Below, piece by piece: positions 44,786-53,733 of a stretch of DNA of 64,000 bases (positions within the stretch are counted from its first letter, which is position 1; every line of letters begins with the position of its first letter). The notes under the pieces were generated by a model. That model was not told the origin of the DNA, made no database searches, and saw nothing but the letters and a program-made list of their open reading frames with translations. Location: positions 82,879 to 146,878 of the forward strand of contig JAFSWZ010000040.1 of NCBI GenBank assembly GCA_017450125.1. Direction: 5' to 3'. Source of the DNA: Synergistaceae bacterium (GTDB lineage: Bacteria > Synergistota > Synergistia > Synergistales > Aminobacteriaceae). The position numbers were made by a program, and so were the translations under genes.

Positions 44786-45649
44786 TTGCTCGAGCTCATT
44801 ATGTCCCCAGACAACCTCAATGCCGCCTTCGCCAAAGTCTCCCGCAACAAAGGCGCACGCGGCATCGACAACATGACCACCCGGCAGCTCTTCTCCTTCC
44901 TCCGCACACACGGAGAACAACTCCGATACTCCGTCCTCTCCGGCACGTACTCACCTCAGCCCCTCAGGTACGTCCAAATCCCCAAGCCTGACGGCGGCAC
45001 TAGGACGCTCGGCATTCCCACAGCAACAGACAGGCTCATTCAGCGCGCAATCGTTCAGGTTCTTATGCCCCTCTACGAACCCGCATTCTCCGACAACAGC
45101 TTCGGCTACAGACCCGCAAGGAACATTCAGGACGCAGTAGCACGATGCCTCGACTACCTCAATGCAGGGTACGTCTGGGCGGCAGATATGGACATCGAGA
45201 AGTTCTTTGACAGCGTAGACAGAGGCAGACTCCTGCAGATTCTCAGCAGGGATATTCGCGACGAACGCCTAATCTCCCTCATCGCGGACTGCATAAATTC
45301 TCCCCTCCTCAAAGACGGAAGGCTCATCCGCACCAGCACGGGAATACCTCAGGGCGGACCTCTCTCCCCCTTCCTCGCCAACATCATGCTTAACGAGCTT
45401 GATTGCGAGCTCATCAGGCGGGGCGAAAACTTCGTGCGCTATGCTGATGACATGCTCATATTCTGCCGCAGTGAAGCATCAGCCTGGCAGGCCTTAAAGC
45501 ACATTTTGCCGTTCCTCGAAGGAGATTTGACCCTCCGCATCAACGAGGCCAAGACCTTAATCACTCACGCGGGCAGGATGAAATTTCTGGGCTACAGATT
45601 CCGTTGTGTATCCGGCGGATGGATGGGGTATAATACTCGCATCCCATAA
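44786..45649 (+). CDS. CRISPR-associated reverse transcriptase (group II intron-like)
   Basis: A 287-residue RT. I chose the TTG at 44786 because AAGGAGG ends seven bases before it; longer frames run back through the CRISPR repeats. It carries the RT blocks: IPTATDRLIQRAIVQVL (RT2), WAADMDIEKFFDSVD (motif A), TGIPQGGPLSPFLANI (motif B), FVRYADDMLIFCRS with YADD (residues 219-222) and KFLGYRFR near the end. There is no maturase X or HNH domain and no fused Cas1, so it is a stand-alone type III-associated RT. With Cas1 and Cas2 it could allow spacers to be copied from RNA, as shown for RT-Cas1 systems. Confidence 0.93.
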   Translation: MLELIMSPDNLNAAFAKVSRNKGARGIDNMTTRQLFSFLRTHGEQLRYSVLSGTYSPQPLRYVQIPKPDGGTRTLGIPTATDRLIQRAIVQVLMPLYEPAFSDNSFGYRPARNIQDAVARCLDYLNAGYVWAADMDIEKFFDSVDRGRLLQILSRDIRDERLISLIADCINSPLLKDGRLIRTSTGIPQGGPLSPFLANIMLNELDCELIRRGENFVRYADDMLIFCRSEASAWQALKHILPFLEGDLTLRINEAKTLITHAGRMKFLGYRFRCVSGGWMGYNTRIP

Positions 45650-45674
45650 GCATATTTCACGGAGGAGCAAAGCA

Positions 45675-46421
45675 ATGCATATAACTTTCTGGTTCACTTC
45701 GCGGACAGAAAAATTCATGCGCCTTCCCTCTGCTAACCTTCATTTGTTCCAGTCCGTTCTGTATTCACTCCTCCCGCCGGAAGAAGCAGCGTACCTCCAC
45801 GATGAGGGCTATGATTCTGACGGCAGAACGTTCAAGATGTTCGCTATGGGATGGCCGGCAGCTGATTCACGTCCGACTTTCGGCGACAGAACTGCACTCT
45901 TCCCCCTTCCTGTACGGCTCACCGTTTCAACTCCTCATGATAGCCTGATACAGGGCTTCACGTCCTGCGCACTTGGCCGCGAAGATATACGTGTGGGGAA
46001 TAATCACGTTCTCTGTTCGAAGCTCGAGACCGAACGCTATACGGCAGGAAGTACACGCATAACAGTACGCACGCTTTCACCGATAACCTGCTACATATCT
46101 GCGGAGAAAGACGGACGGCGTTACACGGAATATCTTTCGCCGAATCAGCCGGAGTTTCAGGAGGGCATTCACGCAAACCTTCTGCGTAAGTTCAGCATAC
46201 TGTACCCGGAACGCGAAGCACCCGCCGGAGACTTTAGGATAACTCCTCTCGGTGAACCCAAGCGCAGAGTCTCGATGTATGACCGTGAAAGCTCGTTCCC
46301 CATCAAAGGCTGGTGGGGAAAGTTCAGGCTTGAGGGTGATGAAGAGTTATTGCAGGTTGCATTAGACTGCGGGCTCGGCGCAAAGAACAGCGGAGGATGG
46401 GGCTGTATAGTTAAGGAGTGA
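45675..46421 (+). CDS. cas6: CRISPR pre-crRNA endoribonuclease Cas6
   Basis: About 248 residues from the ATG at 45675, which follows GGAGGAGCAAAGCA; the in-frame ATG at 45606 lies within the RT gene. It is a RAMP protein with MHITFWFTS at the start and the Gly-rich loop GLGAKNSGGWGCIV at the C-terminus, the Cas6 hallmark. It would cut the repeats of both arrays, leaving the ATTGAAAC tag. The two repeats differ at only a few positions, mostly outside the 3' end, so one enzyme can serve both. Confidence 0.9.
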   Translation: MHITFWFTSRTEKFMRLPSANLHLFQSVLYSLLPPEEAAYLHDEGYDSDGRTFKMFAMGWPAADSRPTFGDRTALFPLPVRLTVSTPHDSLIQGFTSCALGREDIRVGNNHVLCSKLETERYTAGSTRITVRTLSPITCYISAEKDGRRYTEYLSPNQPEFQEGIHANLLRKFSILYPEREAPAGDFRITPLGEPKRRVSMYDRESSFPIKGWWGKFRLEGDEELLQVALDCGLGAKNSGGWGCIVKE

Positions 46422-46426
46422 TGGCA

Positions 46427-46573
46427 ATGAAGCCCCGTGTGAAGAATGATTCTTGGGTATACACGGCCTCAAAGACTAAAACGCGCAGAAAGGTTAAGCG
46501 TCTCTCCAGCAAGCGTCATCGTCAGGGAGACGCAAAGCACATACAGACAGAAAGCGAGATGATTACTCAGTGA
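46427..46573 (+). CDS. Small basic protein between cas6 and the CARF gene
   Basis: Forty-eight residues from the ATG at 46427, eight bases after TTAAGGAG (an in-frame ATG at 46421 overlaps the cas6 stop). The product is highly basic: MKPRVKNDSWVYTASKTKTR, then RKVKRLSSKRHRQGDAK and the tail ending ESEMITQ. Its stop overlaps the GTG start of the next gene by four bases (GTGA). The tight coupling on both sides suggests that it is real. A nucleic-acid-binding role is inferred only from charge. Confidence 0.6.
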   Translation: MKPRVKNDSWVYTASKTKTRRKVKRLSSKRHRQGDAKHIQTESEMITQ

Positions 46574-47610
46574 GGACACTTACGGTTTCGACATGCGGAA
46601 CAAGTACGCTCACGAACGGAGAGAGTCCGGCGGACAAAAAATTTCTCTACGACAAGGCTGACTGCAGGAAGGAAGATTTCACGCCCGAAGAACTCTCGAG
46701 AGTAGATGGCATAGTTTCGGCAAAGCTGGACAAGATGCTTAATGCTTCGATTGACGAGACGCGCGGACTCTCCGCAGAACTTAACGGCTTCGTAGGCTTC
46801 TACGGCGGCGGCGCAGGACTCGACGACGCAAAGCAGGATGAACACTACCTCATTCACACGGATACGTATCTGGGGCACTCTGCAGCCGAACTTCTGCGTT
46901 TGTGGGCAGAGAACAAGGGAATCACCATGAACCTCGTACCCGTTGAGGATCTCAGAATCGGCAACGTTGAAGAGTTCCAGATGGGCATCAATAACCTCGT
47001 TCAGTGGTGCGCGGACACAATTCCCGGCTACAGGTCGCAGGGTTACAGGGTTATCTTCAACCCCATCGGCGGCTTCAAGGCTCTGCAGGGCTACATGCAG
47101 ACGCTGGGGATGTTTTACGCCGACGAAACTATATACATCTTCGAGACGAGCAACGAGCTTCTGAGAATCCCCAGAATCCCCGCAGACTTCAACGCGCAGG
47201 CCCGGCAGTCCGTGCTCGACAACTTCGGGAAGTTCAGGCTGATGCAGAAAGAACCGCTTGACCGTTCGGAGTGCGCAGGAATCCCCGAGACTCTGCTGGA
47301 CATTCTTGACGGCAGATGTTCGCTGTCGGCGTGGGGAAGGGTAATCTTCGAGGACGTACAGCACAGCGCATACAGCGGGGGAGTGCTTGAGCCTCTCTCT
47401 GAACGCATAGTGATAACGCAGAAGGTGTACGACATCGCAAAGTTCATGATGCCTGACAGGATTATGCGTCTTAATCAGGCAGTCGACAAGCTCTCGAGGC
47501 AGATCGACAAGGGAGAGTTCCTCAGGAGCTGCAATTTCCGTCCGCTCATCGACAACCCGCGTCCTCCGTCGACTCATGAGTTCAACCTCTGGCCCGACAT
47601 GGGAGGCTAG
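46570..47610 (+). CDS. CARF-domain protein (APE2256/Csx1-like)
   Basis: A 346-residue protein starting at a GTG that overlaps the previous gene. The N-terminal 190 residues are a CARF Rossmann domain: MRTLTVSTCGTSTLTNG and RVIFNPIGGFKALQGYMQTLG, the ligand-binding loop of cyclic-oligoadenylate sensors of the TIGR02619-type family. The rest is helical. The C-terminus has an RPPSTH sequence that fits R-x4-H of HEPN nucleases, but it is embedded in a segment (STHEFNLWPD) that may be a conserved tail rather than an active site. It could be an effector or a ring nuclease. Confidence 0.82.
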   Translation: MRTLTVSTCGTSTLTNGESPADKKFLYDKADCRKEDFTPEELSRVDGIVSAKLDKMLNASIDETRGLSAELNGFVGFYGGGAGLDDAKQDEHYLIHTDTYLGHSAAELLRLWAENKGITMNLVPVEDLRIGNVEEFQMGINNLVQWCADTIPGYRSQGYRVIFNPIGGFKALQGYMQTLGMFYADETIYIFETSNELLRIPRIPADFNAQARQSVLDNFGKFRLMQKEPLDRSECAGIPETLLDILDGRCSLSAWGRVIFEDVQHSAYSGGVLEPLSERIVITQKVYDIAKFMMPDRIMRLNQAVDKLSRQIDKGEFLRSCNFRPLIDNPRPPSTHEFNLWPDMGG

Positions 47611-47698
47611 CGGGGTTTCTGCCACTGGGAGGGAAATAATCTCGTCATTGATGATATAGACATGGGGATAGGGCACAAGTAGAAGGGAGGGCTTAATC

Positions 47699-48778
47699 TT
47701 GCGGAGCATTACAGCAAGGCTCGACAAGAAGCACATAAGCGCATCACCCCCGACAGTTTCAGCAGCAAGCAGACCATTCACAGACACATTCACACTAGAG
47801 ACAATAACACCAATGACCGGCGGAGGCTATGAGGCCGGGCATGTTGACCGCGCACGTCCCGTGAGAGTTCCGGCGATTCGCGGACACTTGCGGTACTGGT
47901 TCAGGATGCTCGGGCTCGACGGAGAAGCTGAGCTCTTCGGCAGCACGGACAAGGCGGGGAAAATTTCTGCTGACGTTCCGGCATTCGTACTTCCGCCGGA
48001 GAGTCCTCCGCAGTATACGCCTTCATCACTTGAGGGCTATGCGCTGTTCCCCGTCTTGAAGACGATGAATGAAGCAGTGTTCAGCAAGGGGCTGAAGTTC
48101 AGGCTGTCCCTGACGTACCCCGAAGAGTACACGCGCAAGGTACGTCTTGCTGTGTCGGCGTGGGTGTATTTCGGCGGAATAGGAGCAAGGACACGCAGAG
48201 GTTGCGGCTCGCTCAGGTGCGTTGATGGAGCATTATTGCCCCTCTCGGAAGTCATGAAGTGCTGTACCGGCATCACGCTCTGGACTAAGAAGGCTGACGC
48301 AAAAACCGCGTGGACTGGGGCTCTGAAGAGTTACAGAGCTTACAGGAAGGGAACGGGCGACATGCGCGAAGCATCACAGTGGCCGGAAGCACGATCCATC
48401 AAGGATGTGAAGAATCACCGCACAGACCGGCTGTTAGCTCCGAAGGCCGCGCTCGGTATGCCCATAAACTTCGACAAGTTCGGCGTAATTCTCGGCACAC
48501 GCGACAGCCGCGACAAGGACAATCCCGGCAGAATGGCCAGCCCCGTCATCACTAAGGCACTCCGTACGTCCGAAGGCTGGTTCTCGGCGGTGATATTCCT
48601 GCCCGTAACTGACGAGGTCTTCACGAAGCCTCTGAAGGCTAAGGGGCTTACTGGAGCTGACATTCCCGACAGGCGCGGGGCAATCTACAGCAGCATTCCG
48701 CCGATGAAGGGAGAACTTGACGCAATATCCGGCTTCGTAACGCACATAGACAGGGAGGGTTACAAGAAATATGAGTGA
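47699..48778 (+). CDS. cmr1: Type III-B RAMP Cmr1
   Basis: A 359-residue RAMP that starts at TTG, nine bases after GAAGGGAGGG. The N-terminal signature FTLETITPMTGGGYEAG, followed by VPAIRGHLRYWFRML, is typical of Cmr1 (Cas7-like), which caps the crRNA 3' side of the Cmr complex. A second RAMP Gly-rich segment is at GGIGARTRRGCGSL. It overlaps cmr2 by eight bases. Confidence 0.9.
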   Translation: MRSITARLDKKHISASPPTVSAASRPFTDTFTLETITPMTGGGYEAGHVDRARPVRVPAIRGHLRYWFRMLGLDGEAELFGSTDKAGKISADVPAFVLPPESPPQYTPSSLEGYALFPVLKTMNEAVFSKGLKFRLSLTYPEEYTRKVRLAVSAWVYFGGIGARTRRGCGSLRCVDGALLPLSEVMKCCTGITLWTKKADAKTAWTGALKSYRAYRKGTGDMREASQWPEARSIKDVKNHRTDRLLAPKAALGMPINFDKFGVILGTRDSRDKDNPGRMASPVITKALRTSEGWFSAVIFLPVTDEVFTKPLKAKGLTGADIPDRRGAIYSSIPPMKGELDAISGFVTHIDREGYKKYE

Positions 48779-50291
48779 TTACCTTCTCGAAATATCGATA
48801 GGGCCTGTTCAGGAGTTCATAGCTTCTGCAAGAAGGATGCGCGACCTCTGGTTCGGCTCAATGATGCTCTCTGAACTCGCCAAAGCAGCCGCACTCTCTG
48901 TGATGGAAAACGGAGGAACGCTGATTTTCCCCAGCGTAACGGACAAGAAGGAGCTTGCCCCTAACTCTCCGCTGAGCGTCGCTAACGTAATTCTTGCGGA
49001 GTTCACGGGCGAGCACGACTTCAGGGAGATTGCGCGTCTTGCTCGTGAAGCGGCGGTGAAGAGGCTGAAAGTTTTTGCTGAGGGAACGTTCAGGAGGATG
49101 CAGGGCTGGATAGACTGGACGAGATGGAACAGCCAGATTAACGACATCATAGAGTTCTACAGCGCGTGGACACCCATTGTGAACGGGAATTACTACGAGG
49201 CCCGCCACAACGTCGCCCGTCTCTTGGCCGCGAGGAAGAACATTCGGAACTTTGCGCCTACCCCCTGCCCCGCTCCTGTCCCTAAGAGTTCGCTTGACGG
49301 ACTGCGTGAGAGCGTGTTCAGGCACAGGCTCAACGAAGCTGACATCGCGAACATTGAGGCCGTAACGGGAGACATCAGGATAAAGCGCGGTGAATCCCTC
49401 GACGCAATCGGACTCATCAAGCGCGTACCCGGCAAGGACGATGAGCGTTTCATGCCCGTATCTGATGCGGCAATTGATTCTGGGCAGGACGGTGAACACT
49501 ATGTGGCGTTCATATGTGCTGACGGAGACAGGATGGGTGCGGCACTCGGCAGGATGACGACTGCGGACGAGCACAGGAAGTTTTCGCGGGACTTGTCGGG
49601 TTTCGCAGGGAAGGCACGTGAAGTTGTTAGTGATTTCGGCGGTCAGTGCATCTACACAGGCGGAGACGACGTTATGGCCTTCATAGCACTGAATAAGGCT
49701 ATGCCCTGCGTCCGCGAGCTTCATGAACTGTTCGGCAGGATTATGGGAGGTTACGGAGCTTCACTGTCCGTCGGACTGTCGGTTGCTCACGCCAAAGAAG
49801 ACCTGTCGCAGCTGCTGCAGTGGGGAAGGGACGCTGAGACTGCGGCCAAGAAGGGAGCAGACGGCAAGGCAGACGAGAGGGGCGAAGACCGGGACGGGCT
49901 TGCTGTGTCGATAAAGTCCAGAGGCAGCGAAGGTTTCACAGTGCGTGAACAGTGGAAGCCGCAAGCAGGAGACGGCGCAGAACTTTCCGCAATGTCCCTC
50001 GACGAACGGCTGATGTGGTTTGCGGACAGGTTCACGCGCGAGCAGATACCCGCAAAGTTCCCCTACGAACTCAGGGAAAACGCGGCCTTCTATGACAACT
50101 GGGAAGCAGGAGACGCGCTGAAGACAGCGGTAACTTCTGACGTTATGAGGATATTCCGGCGCAAGGATATATCACTGTCCGACGAGGACAAGAAGCTCGT
50201 GAACAGCTACATAGCCTTCAAGGTACACGATGCCGAATCAATGAGGCTCTTTGCGGACGAGCTGATTGCGGCGGAATGGCTGTGCCAGTAG
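48771..50291 (+). CDS. cmr2: Cas10-type large subunit Cmr2
   Basis: A short 506-residue Cmr2. It starts with LLEISIGPVQEFIASARRMRDL, the conserved Cmr2 N-terminus, has a first palm segment HYVAFICADGDRMGAAL (about 243-259) and the cyclase signature CIYTGGDDVMAF with GGDD at 297-300. There is no N-terminal HD nuclease domain. The GGDD is intact, so target RNA binding should trigger cyclic-oligoadenylate synthesis. That fits the two CARF genes in the island. Confidence 0.93.
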   Translation: MSDYLLEISIGPVQEFIASARRMRDLWFGSMMLSELAKAAALSVMENGGTLIFPSVTDKKELAPNSPLSVANVILAEFTGEHDFREIARLAREAAVKRLKVFAEGTFRRMQGWIDWTRWNSQINDIIEFYSAWTPIVNGNYYEARHNVARLLAARKNIRNFAPTPCPAPVPKSSLDGLRESVFRHRLNEADIANIEAVTGDIRIKRGESLDAIGLIKRVPGKDDERFMPVSDAAIDSGQDGEHYVAFICADGDRMGAALGRMTTADEHRKFSRDLSGFAGKAREVVSDFGGQCIYTGGDDVMAFIALNKAMPCVRELHELFGRIMGGYGASLSVGLSVAHAKEDLSQLLQWGRDAETAAKKGADGKADERGEDRDGLAVSIKSRGSEGFTVREQWKPQAGDGAELSAMSLDERLMWFADRFTREQIPAKFPYELRENAAFYDNWEAGDALKTAVTSDVMRIFRRKDISLSDEDKKLVNSYIAFKVHDAESMRLFADELIAAEWLCQ

Positions 50292-50304
50292 AGGAGGGAG
50301 AAGC

Positions 50305-51408
50305 ATGAAGTACAGGATAACGCCGTTTGAGCCTCTCATAATGAGGGATGCGCGTCCGTTCGGTGCGGGAAGCCGTATGCATTCGCTCTCGTGGATTCCG
50401 CAGACAGCCTCAGCCGGAGCAGTGAGAGCCGTCCTCTGGAAGTCCTCCGCAAACCCGGACACGTCTGCGCTGCGGCGAGTGAGGGTTCAGGGAGCGTTTC
50501 CGCTGTTCAAGGGAGATATGTATTTTCCTCGACCGCTTGATATTGTAGTGAGCAAGGGTGAAATCTTCAGGCTCAGGCCTCTCGACATGAAGAAATTCCC
50601 CGAAGGTTCGGGAGCAGATATGCCGCTTGAAGGATTAATGCCCTGTGCTCTGGATAAAGACGGAGAGTTCAAGCCCGACAAGCTCAAAGCCTTCTGGAGC
50701 CGCAAACTCATAACCGAATGGCTCAACGACAGAAAGGATTTTACGCTTGATGAATCGGAGACGCTCTCAGCACCTGCACGTGATGAACGTACTCACGCAA
50801 GCATAATCCCAGAAACCGGCGCGGCGGGTAATGACTCCGCTGACGGACGGCTCTTCACGACGACAGGGCTTGACTTCCTGCACAATGACGGCGGGCTCTC
50901 TCTCGGACAGTTGAGCATCGACATAGGCACTGACGCTCTGCCGGAAAAGTTCACAGCACCTTTAGGCGGAGAAAGACGGCTTGCGGGCTTCACGCGCTGT
51001 GATGAGGATAATGCGTTGTGGTCATACCCTGAAGGTCTCCCGCAAACTTACGCTATCAATGAAACCTTCAGGCTCGTGCTCGCGACACCGGCAATCTTCG
51101 CGCAGGGCTGGCTTCCGGGCTGGCTGACTCTCGGGGATCTCTCGGGAGAGTTTCCCGGCACAAGGGCAAAGGTTCAGCTTCTCTCGGCGGTAACTGACCG
51201 CTGGCAGGCAGTCTCGGGCTGGGATTACGAGAAGGGAGAGCATAAGCCAATGAGGAGGGCAGTACCTGCGGGGAGCGTGTACTTCTTCAAGGTGCTTGAA
51301 GGTGAAATCCGCGCGTCGGATGTGTGGTTAAAGTCCGTGTGCGATGACATTCAGGACATTAATGACGGGTTCGGGCTTGGCCTGACTGGAAGATTAGGAG
51401 GGGTTTGA
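50305..51408 (+). CDS. cmr3: Type III-B RAMP Cmr3
   Basis: About 367 residues from the ATG at 50305 (after GAGGGAGAAGC). The start MKYRITPFEPLIMRDARPFG is the Cmr3 (Cas5-like) signature, and SWIPQTASAGAVRAVLW follows. The C-terminus holds the RAMP-type GFGLGLTGRLGGV loop. It binds the crRNA 5' tag in the complex. It lies 13 bases after cmr2 and 3 bases before cmr4. Confidence 0.9.
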   Translation: MKYRITPFEPLIMRDARPFGAGSRMHSLSWIPQTASAGAVRAVLWKSSANPDTSALRRVRVQGAFPLFKGDMYFPRPLDIVVSKGEIFRLRPLDMKKFPEGSGADMPLEGLMPCALDKDGEFKPDKLKAFWSRKLITEWLNDRKDFTLDESETLSAPARDERTHASIIPETGAAGNDSADGRLFTTTGLDFLHNDGGLSLGQLSIDIGTDALPEKFTAPLGGERRLAGFTRCDEDNALWSYPEGLPQTYAINETFRLVLATPAIFAQGWLPGWLTLGDLSGEFPGTRAKVQLLSAVTDRWQAVSGWDYEKGEHKPMRRAVPAGSVYFFKVLEGEIRASDVWLKSVCDDIQDINDGFGLGLTGRLGGV

Positions 51409-51411
51409 GGG

Positions 51412-52260
51412 ATGGAAATTCGTTATTGGATTCATGCGGTTACGCCGATTCATGTCGGAAGCGGAAGAGGCATCGGCTATATAGATTTGCCGGTAGCTCG
51501 GGAAAAAGTTACGGACTGGCCTTATATTCCCGGCTCGAGCATCAAGGGAATAATGGCGGATCACTTTGACGCGTCGGAGAAGAACAGGACGACTCCCGAA
51601 AAGATTGCGGCGTTCGGTGCAGGAGGAGATGATGCGGCACTTGCGGGCTCTCTGGTCTTCACGGACGCAAATATTTTCTGCATGCCGGTACGGAGCTTCT
51701 ACGGTACTTTTGCGTGGGTAACCTCTCCTTTCTGCCTTGAACGTCTCGGAATGGGCATCACCTTTGACGAGCCCCTCGCGCTCTATGAAGCCGTAATGCC
51801 GGAAGAGTCGTTGCTTGCCGGAGAGGAGACTACAATATACCTCGAAGATATTGACCTTGACGCGAAGACGAGCAGTGCAGTGGGAGACCTTGCGCGCAGG
51901 GTTTCGGCCTCCGTGTTCGAGGGCAAAGAGGCATGGCGCGGGATGTTCTGTGAACGCTTCGTGATTGTCAGCGATGATGTGTTCACGTTCCTCTGCAAGT
52001 CTGGTACTGAGGTCAACGCTCGCATAAAGATTGACCCCGAGACCGGGACTGCGGCGGGTAAAGCTCTGTGGTACGAGGAAGCTCTGCCGGTCGAGACTCT
52101 GCTGGCGGGGCGCGTGTGGTGCGACAAGGTTTACGGCGGAAAGTTCACGCCGGATGAACTCATCAAGGCTTTCTGCTCCGAACCGCTCACCCTTCAGGTC
52201 GGAGGCAAGGCATCGACGGGGAAGGGAATTGCACGGTGCATCTTTGAGGACGGTGAATAA
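51412..52260 (+). CDS. cmr4: Type III-B backbone RAMP Cmr4
   Basis: A 282-residue Cas7-like subunit: RYWIHAVTPIHVGSGRGIGY and DWPYIPGSSIKGIMADHFD at the N-terminus, and LQVGGKASTGKGIARCIF at the C-terminus. Cmr4 forms the helical backbone and cuts target RNA every six bases. The next gene begins two bases later. Confidence 0.93.
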   Translation: MEIRYWIHAVTPIHVGSGRGIGYIDLPVAREKVTDWPYIPGSSIKGIMADHFDASEKNRTTPEKIAAFGAGGDDAALAGSLVFTDANIFCMPVRSFYGTFAWVTSPFCLERLGMGITFDEPLALYEAVMPEESLLAGEETTIYLEDIDLDAKTSSAVGDLARRVSASVFEGKEAWRGMFCERFVIVSDDVFTFLCKSGTEVNARIKIDPETGTAAGKALWYEEALPVETLLAGRVWCDKVYGGKFTPDELIKAFCSEPLTLQVGGKASTGKGIARCIFEDGE

Positions 52261-52262
52261 TC

Positions 52263-52613
52263 ATGCCTATAATCACTAACGAGCAGAAAATGTCTCAGGA
52301 GGCGTTCGCCCGAATCTCGGAGCGCAGTACTCAGGACAGCTTCAAGGAGTACAAGAGCTTTGCGCTGTCTTTCCCGTCAATGATACACACGTGCGGGCTC
52401 GTTCAGGCGGTATCATTTGCGCAGGCCAAGAAGAGGAAGGATTACCTTGAAGACATCAACGCAGTTTTTGCGAAGGCAGACAGTTCCTGCCCTCTCGAGA
52501 CAGAGAGCCGCCGTGCAGAACTCAACGACTACATGAGGATGACGCTTCACGCGCTTAGTGCTGCGTCGTGGCTGAAGCGTTATTGTCAGGCAACGGGAGG
52601 AGGAGATGACTAG
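52263..52613 (+). CDS. cmr5: Type III-B small subunit Cmr5
   Basis: A 116-residue all-helical protein in the usual position between Cmr4 and Cmr6. The family-typical segment is SFPSMIHTCGLVQAVSFAQAK, followed by HALSAASWLKRYCQ. Cmr5 forms the second filament of the complex. The stop overlaps the GTG start of cmr6. Confidence 0.88.
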   Translation: MPIITNEQKMSQEAFARISERSTQDSFKEYKSFALSFPSMIHTCGLVQAVSFAQAKKRKDYLEDINAVFAKADSSCPLETESRRAELNDYMRMTLHALSAASWLKRYCQATGGGDD

Positions 52614-53632
52614 TGAGGAGCTGCCGCAAAAAACTTGACGGGCTTGCGCTGGAGAATGGTGCTAATGCCTCGCTGATTATGTCGCGTTACGTCAAGGAGC
52701 TCTACGTCAAGGGAATGCAGGGCGAATCATCAACGCGTGTACAAGAACTGCGTGTTGCCCTGTTCGAGGCAATGAAGAAGGCGGCACTCAAAGCAGCCCC
52801 TCTCTACACGGAAGCCTTCACGAGCAGGCGTGAGGTCTTGGCAGAAACAGTAACATTCCAGCGCGCAAAGACTATACAGCCGCTGATTGCCGGTCTGGGT
52901 TCGTCTAATGTCCTCGAGACAGGCTTAACCCTCAATCCGACGTACGGGATTCCGATGCTGCCCGGCTCGTCCATCAAGGGCATAACAGCACATTACGCCG
53001 CAGGAGTGATTGAGCCCGAGCTGTACGGCCTGCTGTTCGGACATTCCGACGACAAGGAGCAGGAGGCAGGGTTCATCAGGTTCTATGATGCGTGGCTTGT
53101 GCCCGAGAGCATAAAGGGGGCGTTGAAGCACGACGTTATGACTCCTCATCACAGCGGGCAGGATGTGCCTTCGGACTTCGACGAGCCTGTACCTGTTCGG
53201 TTTCTGCATGTCAGTGGAACATTCGAGATAGGGATAGCCTGTGAAGACCCTGACCCCAAAACGCGGGAAGAGTGGGCTGATTTCGTGTTCATACTTATCT
53301 GCGAGGCACTGAAGAATTACGGCATAGGGGGCAAAACGCGTTCCGGCTATGGCAGAATGGAGCTTGAGCTTACGAAGAGACAGAAGGAACTCCTCACGAA
53401 GCAGAACGCCGGAGGCAAAACGTCTTCAGAGGACGCGCCGAAGAAAGTCCGTGTGCTCTGCAGGAAGCTCAAGAAGAACGGCAAGCCTGACTGCGTAATC
53501 ATCGGAGACACCAGCGGAATGTCAGTGCGCTGGGAGACAGTCCCTTCTGTAGGCAAGGGTGATGAATTTGATGCCGAAATCGTCAGGGTAGAGCCCGCCA
53601 ACAACGCCTACATACTCAGGAAAATAGATTAA
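52613..53632 (+). CDS. cmr6: Type III-B RAMP Cmr6
   Basis: A 339-residue RAMP that starts with a GTG overlapping the cmr5 stop. Core motifs: LVTG-type ETGLTLNPTYGIPMLPGSSI, then KGITAHYAAG and GIGGKTRSGYGRME at the Gly-rich loop. After about residue 265 it has a Lys-rich linker and a small OB-like extension (KKVRVLCRKLKKNGKPDCVI), longer than most Cmr6 proteins. The extension may be an extra RNA contact. Confidence 0.9.
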   Translation: MRSCRKKLDGLALENGANASLIMSRYVKELYVKGMQGESSTRVQELRVALFEAMKKAALKAAPLYTEAFTSRREVLAETVTFQRAKTIQPLIAGLGSSNVLETGLTLNPTYGIPMLPGSSIKGITAHYAAGVIEPELYGLLFGHSDDKEQEAGFIRFYDAWLVPESIKGALKHDVMTPHHSGQDVPSDFDEPVPVRFLHVSGTFEIGIACEDPDPKTREEWADFVFILICEALKNYGIGGKTRSGYGRMELELTKRQKELLTKQNAGGKTSSEDAPKKVRVLCRKLKKNGKPDCVIIGDTSGMSVRWETVPSVGKGDEFDAEIVRVEPANNAYILRKID

Positions 53633-53656
53633 CCCTTCACACTCAACTCAATAAAT

Positions 53657-53688
53657 GCCCTGCTCGTTGTCCAGCGGGGCAATTTTTC
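53657..53688 (+). terminator. Terminator after the cmr operon
   Basis: GCCCTGCT and AGCGGGGC form an eight-bp stem (one wobble) with an eight-base loop, followed by AATTTTTC. It separates cmr6 from the ubiquitin-like cassette. Confidence 0.75.
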
Positions 53689-53733
53689 ACCGATAACCCA
53701 ACTAAATATTACGGAAAGGAGGCGCATAAGTTT

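Noticed and set aside
46567..47793. 408-residue minus-strand open frame opposite the CARF gene
   Set aside because: Antisense shadow of a gene with clear CARF motifs and operon overlaps on both sides.
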